Shown piece by piece: positions 34,601-44,808 of a DNA stretch of 64,000 nt. This DNA is from Vicia villosa (taxonomy: Eukaryota; Streptophyta; Magnoliopsida; Fabales; Fabaceae): positions 54,882,336 to 54,946,335 of the forward strand of contig NC_081183.1 in NCBI RefSeq assembly GCF_029867415.1, given 5' to 3'. A program made the translations under genes and the position numbers. Position 1 is the first letter of the stretch. Every line of letters starts with the position of its first letter. The notes beneath the pieces were generated by a model. It saw only the letters and a program-made list of their open reading frames with translations. It was not told the DNA's origin and searched no databases.

Positions 34601-35094
34601 ACTAGCATGAGATGTTACCTTTTGCTCTTCATGGTTATCGCACATCTGCGCGTACTTCAACAGGGGCAACTCCGTTCTCCTTAGTCTATGGTATGGAGGC
34701 AGTTCTTCCAATTGAAATTCAGATTCCTTCCCTAAGGATTATGAAAGAAGCCAATCTAGACGAAGACGATTGGATTCAAACACGGTTGGACCAGATAAAC
34801 TTGATTGATGAGAAGAGGCTCGCAGCTATTTGTCATGGTCAGCTATACCAAAAGCGTATGATCAAAGCCTTCAACAAAAAAGTCAAAAGTCAAGCATACC
34901 AAACTGGTGGCTTGGTTGTCAAACGCATCATCTTACCACAAGGTGATCCCAGAGGCAAATGGACTCCCACCTACGAGGGACCATTCATAATCAAGAAAAT
35001 ATTCTCCGGCGGCGCCATGTTGTTTACCACCATGGATGGCAAGGATTTCCCACACCCTGTGAATGCTGACATAGTCAAAAAATACTTCGCTTAA
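31623..35094 (+). pseudogene. Ogre pol: RT, RNase H, second RNase H, integrase
   Basis: One frame, interrupted only by stops at 33067 (TAG), 33784 (TAA), 34024 (TAG) and 34603 (TAG). RT: VDYRDLNRASPKDDFPLP, MPFGLKKAGATYQR and the active site YVDD (about 32450). RNase H follows (AIYYLSKKF). A second RNase H of the Tat type starts at about 33370: Asp in MVFDGAS, Glu in NNIAEYGA, Asp in YGDSA, Asp in QLADALA. Integrase: zinc motif H...H...CHKC, catalytic Asp in WGIDMIG, Asp in ITDNGTN, Glu in NGAVEAANK, then a C-terminal domain ending KKYFA. At least two stops lie where relatives usually have Trp or Gln, which fits C-to-T decay of methylated DNA. Confidence 0.93.
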
Positions 35095-35117
35095 AAAAAA
35101 ACAAAAAAAAAACAGCT

Positions 35118-35262
35118 CGCTAAGTTGAAAACCTGAAAGGGAAACTTAGGCAAAAAATGAGCATCTCGGTGGATTGAAAACCCGAAAGGGCGATCCAGGC
35201 AAAAATTAGAGACTAAACAAATACTATCCCGGTAGGCTGAAAACCTGAAAAGGCAGCCTAGG
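35118..35262 (+). ncRNA. Three tandem covarying hairpins at the start of the Ogre 3' UTR
   Basis: Each unit folds as a 7-bp outer stem, AAAA bulge on the 5' side, a 3-bp inner stem closing a GAAA tetraloop, then GGCAAAA. Outer stems: CTAAGTT/AACTTAG (35120-35126 with 35143-35149), TGGATTG/CGATCCA (35170-35176 with 35191-35197), TAGGCTG/CAGCCTA (35233-35239 with 35254-35260). The outer-stem sequences differ but stay paired (one G-T pair), while the loop and bulge are nearly constant. Copy 1 has one extra G-A mismatch. The units begin 23 bp after the pol stop. Confidence 0.55.
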
Positions 35263-36096
35263 CAAAAGTTAGGGAATAAAGCGTACAACTGTGTTCCGTT
35301 CAGCTGCCTACTCACCGTCAAGATTCAACACATCAAAGACACCGATCAGTCCAATCACTTTCTTCCAACAAGTGAGGGATGAGATGCTCGAAGACAGATT
35401 GGCCATAGCAGAATTGAAACTTGACTGGATTGTTTTCACATAGCTATTTATCTTTATAAATATTTTTCAAAGCTTTATGACAATTTCCTACTTCTAGGAT
35501 TGTTGTCTCCCTGTGCTAATCAGCCTATCATGGCTCTTTTTCAAAAAAATCAATGCAGTTTAGGCTCAAAATCACTATTTTCACTTTTTCTGTTTTGAAT
35601 ACGTAAACATCCCAATGATAATTCTGAATGAACATGTGCATTTGAATATGATTGATGTTTACCAGGAAAAACAGGAATAACATTCAGGTAATGTCCCAAT
35701 TATCTGGACATCATCCCATCAGAAGAAAAATCCCCAAGAGAAACACATTTCTCAGCAAATTCCTCAATAAGATTTTCTCTCCAAAAGAAGTCTTATCCCC
35801 CAACAGGGTTGTTCCAGATTACTATCCTCAGAAGGTGTGATCTCCACACCCGGACTTGGTCAGATAGTGCATCGGAGGATTATGCATCTTCCTCATTCCC
35901 ACTTAAAAGGGCATCAAAATCAAAACTTCCAACTACCTTTCATTCCCAAGCGGTAGTCAAAGATCCTTCAACAGAGTATCATGGTTCTCAAAGAAGTTCC
36001 CTAGCCGAGGGTACTCAAACAAGACAAAAGATCATCAACAATCACAATATAGTCATATCCAGATGACTGGCGGAAATTTATTTTCCCAAATAGAAG
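35263..36096 (+). other. Ogre 3' UTR, first part
   Basis: No conserved ORF. Short open stretches (for example 35652-35840) show no domain. Nothing further recognised. Confidence 0.5.
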
Positions 36097-36200
36097 CTTG
36101 ACATCATACATCATACATCATACATCATATATCATACTTCATACATCATACATCATACATCATATATCATACTTCATATATCATACATCATACATCATGC
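36097..36200 (+). repeat. CATCATA microsatellite-like array
   Basis: Repeats of ATCATACATC with variants ATATATC and ACTTC, about a dozen units. It lies upstream of the 48-bp minisatellite. Confidence 0.8.
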
Positions 36201-36372
36201 ATCATAAACATTGCATATCACTAACTTGATTTTTTTAGGCAGACGGATATCTTCAACAAAGATGTTCTCAATCACATGCAGTGTTCACCTGAATTCCATG
36301 AACGGTTCTCTCAGATATAATCAAGCCGAAGATTCATTCTGATCACTTATCAACTCAAAAACAAGCATCACA

Positions 36373-36948
36373 AATCTAAAGCTGATACCTCAGACGGTTC
36401 CAGAACGATTTACCATCGAAGATCTAAAGCTGATACCTCAGACGGTTCCAGAACGATCTACCATCGAAGATCTAAAGCTGATACCTCAGACGGTTCCAGA
36501 ACGATCTAACATCACAGATCTAAAGCTGATACCTCAGACGGTTCCAGAACGATCTAACATCACAGATCTAAAGCTGATACCTCAGACGGTTCCAAAACGA
36601 TCTAACATCGAAGATCTAAAGCTGATACCTCAGACGGTTCCAGAACGATCTAACATCGAAGATCTAAAGCTGATACCTCAGACGATTCCAGAACGATCTA
36701 ACATCGAAGATCTAAAGCTGATACCTCAGACGGTTCCAGAACGATCTAACATCACAGATCTAAAGCTGATACCTCAGACGGTTCCAGAACGATCTAACAT
36801 CGAAGATCTAAAGCTGATACCTCAGACGGTTCTAGAACGATCTAACATCACAGATCTAAAGCTGATACCTCATACGGTTCCAGAACGATCTAACATCGAA
36901 GATCTAAAGCTGATACCTCAGACGGTTCCATAATGATCAACTTTCAAA
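36373..36948 (+). repeat. 48-bp minisatellite, 12 copies, in the Ogre 3' UTR
   Basis: Twelve units of exactly 48 bp (576 bp), starting GATCTAAAGCTGATACCTCA. Most units differ by 1-4 bases. Two versions of the last bases (ATCGAA and ATCACA) are interspersed. Degenerate copies continue to about 37040. Tandem arrays in Ogre 3' UTRs have been described as sources of satellite DNA (family knowledge). Confidence 0.95.
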
Positions 36949-37280
36949 ATCTAAAGCGGAAAACTTTGGACAAGTTCCGTAACGATCATCCTCCTAGACT
37001 TAAAGAGGTAACCTTGGACGGTTCCGAAACAATCAACACAAAGACTTTCAAATCCTTCAATGGATTCATTCTGATGAACGAACCATCAAATACAATTGCC
37101 GGGTGGCATCTAAAAGCCCATCTCAGGTAATGTTTTAATCTGCCAACAACATTTTGCAGACGACATTCAAATGCAACTTCCAACATCTCTTCTGATCAAG
37201 GTAAGTGCAAATTTTCAGGGCATCTAAATATTCAATCATCTTCTACCTTCAGATTTCATACAATCTCTTCAGGTTTAAGA

Positions 37281-37298
37281 AGATTGAATAGGGGCAAC
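37281..37298 (+). other. Ogre polypurine tract
   Basis: AGATTGAATAGGGGCAAC, followed directly by TGTTATACCCC of the 3' LTR. GGGG is the likely core. Confidence 0.7.
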
Positions 37299-37834
37299 TG
37301 TTATACCCCAAAATTTGCCCGCATCTTTTTTCAAGAAAACTCCAATCTAAAAATTAAGAGTCTCATATAATCATGGATTTTTATTTCAATAAATATCCTG
37401 ACATGTGAAATACTTAGTTTTTAGAATTTTTCTTATACAGTATTTTGGCTTGCAGTTGAATTTATTCTTACGCAAACGCCAAATACTGTTTATTACTTCA
37501 CACATGCTATTTATTTATTTACAGATAAATAGTACTGACACAATTGGTACAGAGTTAAATCTTTTGCAGGCGCAGAATCAGGAAACTCAGACTGTACTGG
37601 TAACAAGTAGATTATTATTATCTTTTGTTTCCCATTAATTTTTGTACTATATTCCATTATTTTCAAAATCTTTTCAAATCTCTTTTTTCAAAAAATCAAA
37701 TCCTAACTTTATTCTATACATCTCTCTTTTTCCCAACACTATCATACACTTTCTTTCAAATCTTACTTCCACTCAAATTTTCCTTTTGTACGGAATCACT
37801 TCATTCCCCAACGTCTCTATCCTTATTTCCATTC

Positions 37835-37842
37835 TATAAATA
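37835..37842 (+). promoter_or_regulatory. TATA box 1 of the 3' LTR
   Basis: TATAAATA, the same sequence and relative position as 21221-21228. It lies about 95 bp before the small ORF. Confidence 0.45.
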
Positions 37843-37933
37843 CCTCTCATTTTTCCATAAAAATCTCACATCAAATTCTAACTCATCTCTCAAATTTCTA
37901 CTTCATATCCATCCTTTCTTCTTCCCCGACAAA

Positions 37934-38101
37934 ATGGCGAAGTGGTGGGAAACGTGTTTTCTTATGGTCATCACCATTGCTACGGTGATCATGTCTTTCT
38001 TCTGTCTACATAGCCCGGAACACTGTGGACCTGGGATGCTTGCACTCCCAATCATCTACATGTTATTATTTGTAGCTTGGGTTATTAATCGTCATTCTTA
38101 A
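37934..38101 (+). CDS. Small LTR-encoded membrane peptide, second copy
   Basis: Encodes the same 55 residues as 21320-21487, with the same start context. I saw no nucleotide difference in the ORF, although the LTRs differ elsewhere (for example within the next 150-200 bp downstream). It lies in the 3' LTR, so transcripts starting at TATA box 1 would leave the element. Confidence 0.45.
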   Translation: MAKWWETCFLMVITIATVIMSFFCLHSPEHCGPGMLALPIIYMLLFVAWVINRHS

Positions 38102-39708
38102 AGTTTGCCGTATTTCTTATTTCTTAAATGTACCGTTTATTCGTCGTACTGTTCAATATAGTATGTAATATTTGTACTGTCAGTATTAAATGTTGTACTA
38201 TTTGTCATAATGTTGCTTAATTATTCAGATAATATTTTGTGTGTTTTCTTCCAGTCAAATATTCATTTTTCTGTGCATTAAATGATTTTCAGGGTTATTA
38301 TTGGTAATTTTGCTCGCGTACAGTAAATATTAGTTATTTATTATGTTTGTGTTTTTAACAATTCATGTAAATAAACTTTAATTTTTCACATAAAACAAAA
38401 AACAACAAAAAAGAAAATTAACTTTGACTGTTGATTTTTCACTCTAAATGCTACATTAATACCTGAACAGTCAGTTGACAGTCAAACTGCTGGCAGTACA
38501 ATTCTTAGTGTTTTGTACCATCAATCAAATCAATCTTTTACAATTCAAAATTCCAAGATTTTTGTCCTAGAAGTCTTCTGGATATCACATGATTAGCAGA
38601 GACTCAACACTGCACAAAAATCAGGTACGCTTAACTGTCTCCTACACAAACAGTCCCTGACTAGGGTTTTCTTGTTTTTACAGGAGAAACAAGTTTTTGA
38701 GACCTCAAATGGATTTCATGGACATCCATATATCTCAAAGTACCATCACACAAATTTTCAGACTTCAATTCACTCAGACGCACCGTCAGCAGCTCAAACA
38801 GTCAACAGACGACCCGTTTGACCAAAAAAGTCAACAGACAGTCAAAAATGAAATTTTTTGTCAACATCCATATTTTGTCAAAAGATTCATCATTTGATCA
38901 TTGGATGATCATAATTCATCAAGGAAAGATCAAAAATCAACAAAACCCTAAGATTCAAAATTAGGGTTTTCTCCTAAAAAGTCAACTGAACTTTGACTGG
39001 CCATAACTCTCTCATCCTTCATCCAAAAAATTCAAACCAAAGCTCATTTTGAAGGAAATTCAATTATCTTTCAAATGCAATTGATCCCATGGTCATTACA
39101 TTCACCATTTGAAAAATATGAACAAAGACATTACAGGTCATTTTCAAAGTCAACAAAAAGACACTTTTTTCAAAAGGACACGCAAGGAGCATCAAAACTA
39201 ATTTTGACATGAGACCAAAGACATTGGTTAGAGGACTCTTTGAGGTTTCCAAAAAGTGCAAGATCTCCTTCATATGACAAAAATTGAGGGATTTACACCT
39301 TGTTGAAGTTGGCTAAATTTTGGGAAAATGCATAAAACCAACATTGCTCAAAAATGTATTTTTTCCAAATGGGGCCAAGTTTTCATGGTTCAAACATGTT
39401 TGCCATGATATTATGGGCCTCCCACGACCAAGACAAAGCCCACACCATTTTTATCCATTTTTGGCTTAATTTTATCTTATTTTAAGATTAAATGAAAAAA
39501 GAAAATGGAAGGATAATGGATAGCTTAGTTTCTAAGCATGAGTCATCCAAGAATCTTCAATTTTCTGCAGAAGATTGAGGTACAAGGCAAGAGCATTGAA
39601 GAGAAGCAAGACTTGGTCAACAATTCAAAGGTTTTAATATAAAAAAATCAAGAATTCAACAAAGGCAACTAAAGGCTTCTTGGCTTCAATTCTAAGCACA
39701 ACATAGCC

Positions 39709-39716
39709 TATATAAA
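39709..39716 (+). promoter_or_regulatory. TATA box 2 of the 3' LTR
   Basis: TATATAAA, equivalent to 23093-23100. It could drive outward transcription into the LARD-like element. Confidence 0.45.
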
Positions 39717-41981
39717 GGCTATAACACTTCACAAATAAAAGAGAACGAAATTAGAGCCAAACTTCTGCTTGTAACACACTTGTAATCACTTAAATTTTTC
39801 AAAGAAACTTGAAATTCGAATTTTAAGTTTAAGTCATTTTCAATACAAACTAAGCATTCAAACACCTTCCTTAAGCATCACTGAGAATATTCCAATCATT
39901 TCCAAGTCTTGAAACTCACTGAACCAAGTACTACAGGTCACGATTGGTTCGAACTAAAATCAACTTGTATATCATAATCCACGCATGCTTAGCAAGATGT
40001 AGACATATATTTGAACTTAGTTTGACGTGTAGATCATTTCTGGAAGTTTAATTGAGTTTTGGATGCTTGTACACGAATCTACCATTTTAGGGTTTTCTAG
40101 TTCAAATTTAGGGTTTTTTAGTTAGAGCCAAAATTAGAACAAATTAAGGGCATGGTTGAATTCAGTGGAACAAGACGAATTGAATGGACCTATCGCGCCT
40201 AATTTCTATGCACGTTTACCCCTGTTCGCTATTTTTGCAGATTTAGGGCTCATCAATTACAGCGCTTTTGCATAAAAGCGCTGTTAAAAGTGGTGTCTGG
40301 AGGTTGAAGACGAAGACGTGTCCTCACCCCATTGGTTCACACGCGCGCGTTTTTTTTAAATTTAATTTTTCTAATCCAATGTGCTGCAGGTATATCACGT
40401 GTCACACGCCTTCAGGCCTTCCACCATCTGATTTCATTAATCTCCTCATCCAACGCTCTAGCCTTTCCAGTCCATGCTATAGACTCTATAACCCACCACA
40501 TCTGATCACTGATTATTTATTTTTCTATTTTATTTTAATTTTCTTGCAAAATTAATTAAAAATAGTTTCAAAAATCCAAAAAATACCCAAAAAATATTTT
40601 TAAGTTTCTAAAATAATATTTTATTTTCTAACATAAAAATATTTTATTTTTGTTCATAATTTCAATATTTTGCATAATTAATTAGTTTATATTTATATAT
40701 TTGCTTTTTAATTATTTTAACCAATCAAAAAATCATAAAAAATTTGTTCCTCATATTAAATATTGTTTATATATTATAAGCTAATTTTGTACATATTTTG
40801 AATTATTTTCTCTTTAAGTTTTAATTATTTGTGTAATTATTTGCATAATTATGTGTTAATTGACTTAATAAATTTCAAATCAATTTCAAAAATTCAAAAA
40901 AAATTAGTTTTGTTTTAAAATTAATTAGCAAACATTTTGAACATATTTTGAACTTAATTTTTAGGTTTAAATTTTATTTCCACCTTTTCCTCATTTTAAT
41001 TAAATTAATCATGCATTAATCATAATTAAAATAAATTATAAAAAATCCAAAAACATTTCTTTATTTTCTTGCTCTTTAAATTCCTAGATAAATGTATAGG
41101 TTGTCAAATCTATGTAAATAGGCGTAGTTTACATTTCATGCAAATCGATGTAATAGCGTATATTTACTTTCCGCATTTTACATTTCCGCATTTTAAATTC
41201 CAGCACATATAAACTGCGTGTATGTCAAAGATAAAATTGAACCGTTAGATCACTAACTCCAAAAGATAAAATATCTGAATTCAAACACAATCACACCTGC
41301 ACCTCCTAAGTTAATCCCTTCTCATTCTTTTCAAAATCAAAGTCAAAATTCTACTGTTTCGAGTACAAAATCGAACCTTTTGTTTGTATCCGGTGAAAGG
41401 ATAGATTTTTAAAGGAAATAGGATAAAGACCTTACAACTCAGGGTAGACCTCCTAATTTGCTTGCTCAAATCAAAACAAACAAAATTCTCATACACTGTT
41501 GTTTTTCAAAATAAAACTTTCAAAAAGACAATACTTTGTATATATCCAAACAAGGATCATTACGAAGTTAACGTTCTTTTTTTCAAAAAAACATCTTTTG
41601 AAAGATAAAAAACACTTTGTATACATCCGCACAAGGATCATTACAAATTCAATTTACCAAGGTATTTGAAACCACATATGAGCATTTTAAAGCAATTGAA
41701 AAGTGATCGAAAACAAGTGAGCTAAGCAAAATAAAGAGCCCATGGATAACCATGGATACAAAGGGTGCTAACACCTTCCCTTTGTATAACCTACCCCCTT
41801 ACCCAGAATTTCTTAAAGGTCTTTTTTCTGTTTGTTTTATAAACCTTTCCTTAATTGGATAAAATAAAAGGTCGGTGGCGACTCTCTGAATTTTCAAAAT
41901 GCGAAAGCAGAAACAATAAAAAGAGTCAGTTCACGTATCTCTCCGCGAGAGGTATGGCCGAAAACGGAGGTCCACAGTTGA

Positions 41982-44808
41982 CCTGCAACGTCGCTCAAAC
42001 TCTCCACAAGCTAACCCATGAAACTTCTAATTATACCTCAACCACAACGTCCTCCTATACCAGTCCATCGACAATTTTCCTTAGATTATGGTGGATTCTT
42101 GAGAGTCTGCGACGAACCAAACATTACTTTATCAATTTCATTTGTGAAAGGTATCCCCATACATACCTACTACAGGCAATTCTTATTCTTCCTTGTCTGT
42201 TGCACTACTCCGATCTTAACCGGTCACACACTTCATAGAACCCTCTAAGCCATATTGTGTCCATAACCCACTTGGCTTCATTACTCTATTACGCTTAATC
42301 CCTTAGTAGCAACAATTCCTTCTCGGCATTCGTCCAATTATGACACGTGCTAGAGTCTTAATCACACATACCAACACTACTATTCGAGGTCGAGTAGTTC
42401 TTAACATCAAGTCACTAAGTACTCTGTCATCCTTGGAAAATTCTCCTTAGAGTACAACCCTTGTCATACATTTCATTTTCAGAAATTCTGAAACCGAATA
42501 CTTGCCAAATATGAATCCACCTTACTTTACTAATTCTCGCATCATACAGCTGCAACGATAACTCTGTCAACCTGTCTATAGTATCTTTTCAACCATACGA
42601 CTTCATACCGTTGGCATGACAACACTTCCCAATATTCATATGGCTTAACCAATATAAAAAATCCTTTCAATGTCGCACTTTAACCACACTGTCATCTAAT
42701 GCCTTTTCATTTCTGAAACTGACACTAAAGTAAATTCCTTGGTTGCATTACCCAATGCAGCATTTCTAATGGGAAAGTGTAGTTACCATGCAAGGAATCA
42801 TACTTTGTGCCTTGGACATTCCCCTTTGAAATTCCACGACACTTCCAAAACCAATGTGTCTCTGCTTACCGAGACTGGCCTTATTTATCTTATGAGGATC
42901 TACAGATACTCCCCTCGATACTTCTCACATCGAGATAACCCAAGGCATACTTCATTCATTCTAACATTAATCACCAATGTTAAAGAATAGTCATATAATG
43001 CGCTGGTCGGAATATGACAATCACACACACATCCTATCTCGAACATTACGCATAAAAGGTTCACTAACTCCAATGAAACAAGAAGCATCTACGATGTAGA
43101 ATCCAAAATTATCAAGCAATCTCGATCATCCAAGGTCTCCTCATAAGCATAGCATTAGAATCTAATCCAGCTCACTATCGCCTGCTCGCATAATCCTCCA
43201 TCATCGAGCGCGACATATGGATTCTTATCCCACCTACCTTATGAGAATTCAGGTTCGCGTCTCACGAATACCAATTTGAGTCATACCTCGAGTTCAGGTC
43301 AACAATGTCCCATATCTGTCAGAAAGAATGGCTCACGCGCCTCGTGCGTGATAGCGATATTGTGGCGCTATACCTATCTGGTAGTACTAACATGGTGGTC
43401 CCACTCCAAGGCCATGCATTCAAGTAACCTACCCAGTAGCATATAAAAATCCCCACCGTATCCTATAACCACGACTGACGATGATTGGACATGTCTCAAC
43501 TGAGGTCATCGCTACTCAGATCCTTCTAGTCACACGTTTAAGGTTTACCTCCCTTGAACGCAACAAACTAGATTTGACTCGCTACGAATCTAGTTCGAGT
43601 TCCTATGCCAGGTGTGTACTCACTCACACAGGGCACGCACGAGAGGTTCTGAATGTTAACTCCCACCATATAGGAATAACATGGTTACAAATAACAGTCA
43701 CCTACTGCGGTCAACTCACTGATGCTTCAACCAACCACTAGTTCAATTCAACTAAGTACCCAACACCTAGAGTAGTTCTACGGCTTTACTCGGGATTAGA
43801 TGATTCACAACTAGCAGGGAACATGGATTACTGCACTATGCATATCCATCCACTCAGTTGTCGCCTAGCGCAGTTCTAGGACTTACGCATTTCCGAATAA
43901 CAAGGAGATGCAGTAGTTCCTTTCACTCAGTCAGGCATCCCAGATTTTCCCAATTTGGAGATCACTACTTCCACTCGTTCTATCAACCATTCACTAGATA
44001 GATACCCATATCTTAAGGTACACCAGAACGAGTCGGAGTCTAACAACCTTGTCCCTCAAAGTACTGTCTAGGCCAGAGTAATTAGAAAGATCCAATATCT
44101 CTGTTCAACTCCTAAACTCTTCCATCCATCCACTTCCCTGTCCATGTCTGCTACTGCCACCGTGTTCGAGTAACGAATTCCTAACGACTTAAAGCTCAGC
44201 TCCATCACGGAATTCCCTTACTCCATTCCTACTTAGGTGCTTCATGGATTTCCCTCACTGCTATCGAGATCCAGATAAAGTTCATTCCATCCAACAAAAA
44301 ATCTTGGAACTTCTAGTCGTCTTAGACTTTACCACGACAATTGGGTTGTCAATTATTCCGCGCAATTTCTCTTCTTATGTCTAACAATCCCAACATCCTC
44401 CCAACCTAAACGACTTCAACCACTTCAACTGATTCCTCTAACATAACTTCGTCTAGAAGGTTCACTCTGTCCCATAAAGTATTCTGGAATTTCCACCTTC
44501 TTCAACTTCCCCCGTCGAGACTATTATTGCAACTATCTTTCATATGCGGCACTATCCACCTCTGACAATTACCCACAATTCCTTATTTGACTTCAGCTAT
44601 TACACGAGTTACTTTGGGGCTAACGCGTCCTCGCGGCGGCTCTGCCGCGATCCTGCCTATAATGTATCCAATTGGTGAGTTGATCAAGTTCAACAACTGA
44701 ATAACATGACAGTAGAATCAAGCCAGCAACGCATACTTATGAGGAAGAAAGAAGTTTACTAATGATGCCTCACGGCTAGGTCGAGGGTCGACCAGCTCTG
44801 ATACCAAC
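41982..44808 (-). other. LARD-like element, 5' internal segment
   Basis: 2.8 kb with no gag, RT, RNase H or integrase motif on the minus strand; all frames have frequent stops. A GC-rich hairpin CGCGGC/GCCGCG (44632-44649, loop GGCTCT) lies about 150 bp downstream of the primer site in element orientation, where retroelements often carry packaging or dimerisation signals. Confidence 0.6.
44791..44808 (-). other. Primer-binding site of the LARD-like element
   Basis: On the minus strand it reads TTGGTATCAGAGCTGGT, directly after the 5' LTR. TGGTATCAGAGC is the classic plant initiator tRNA-Met primer site. Confidence 0.85.

Larger units (their letters stand above)
20685..41976 (+). mobile_element. 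Ogre-like giant Ty3/gypsy (Tat lineage) retrotransposon
   Basis: Full-length element of 21,292 bp: 5' LTR (20685-25271), PBS matching the tRNA-Arg type used by Ogre elements, ORF1, gag, protease, intron, RT, RNase H plus a second RNase H, integrase, long 3' UTR, purine tract and 3' LTR (37299-41976). The 5-bp target duplication GTTGA is perfect (20680-20684 and 41977-41981). An extra ORF before gag, an intron between protease and RT, the tRNA-Arg site, dual RNase H and length above 20 kb are together diagnostic of Ogre (established for legumes). gag-pro-pol has in-frame stops, so the copy is not autonomous now. Confidence 0.95.
37299..41976 (+). repeat. Ogre-like 3' LTR (4678 bp)
   Basis: Same ends as the 5' LTR and followed by GTTGA. 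It keeps the about 266-bp segment (about 40387-40652) that is replaced in the 5' LTR; the third LTR at 61691-64000 also keeps it, so this is the ancestral arrangement. Outside that segment, differences are scattered point changes and small indels. Confidence 0.93.

Noticed and set aside
36373..36948. CRISPR-like regular repeat array
   Set aside because: Units are contiguous 48-bp tandem repeats with no unique spacers, in a plant retrotransposon 3' UTR.
44791..44808. tRNA gene fragment
   Set aside because: Only the 3' complement of tRNA-Met is present next to an LTR, as expected for a primer site. The same holds at 25276 and 54888.
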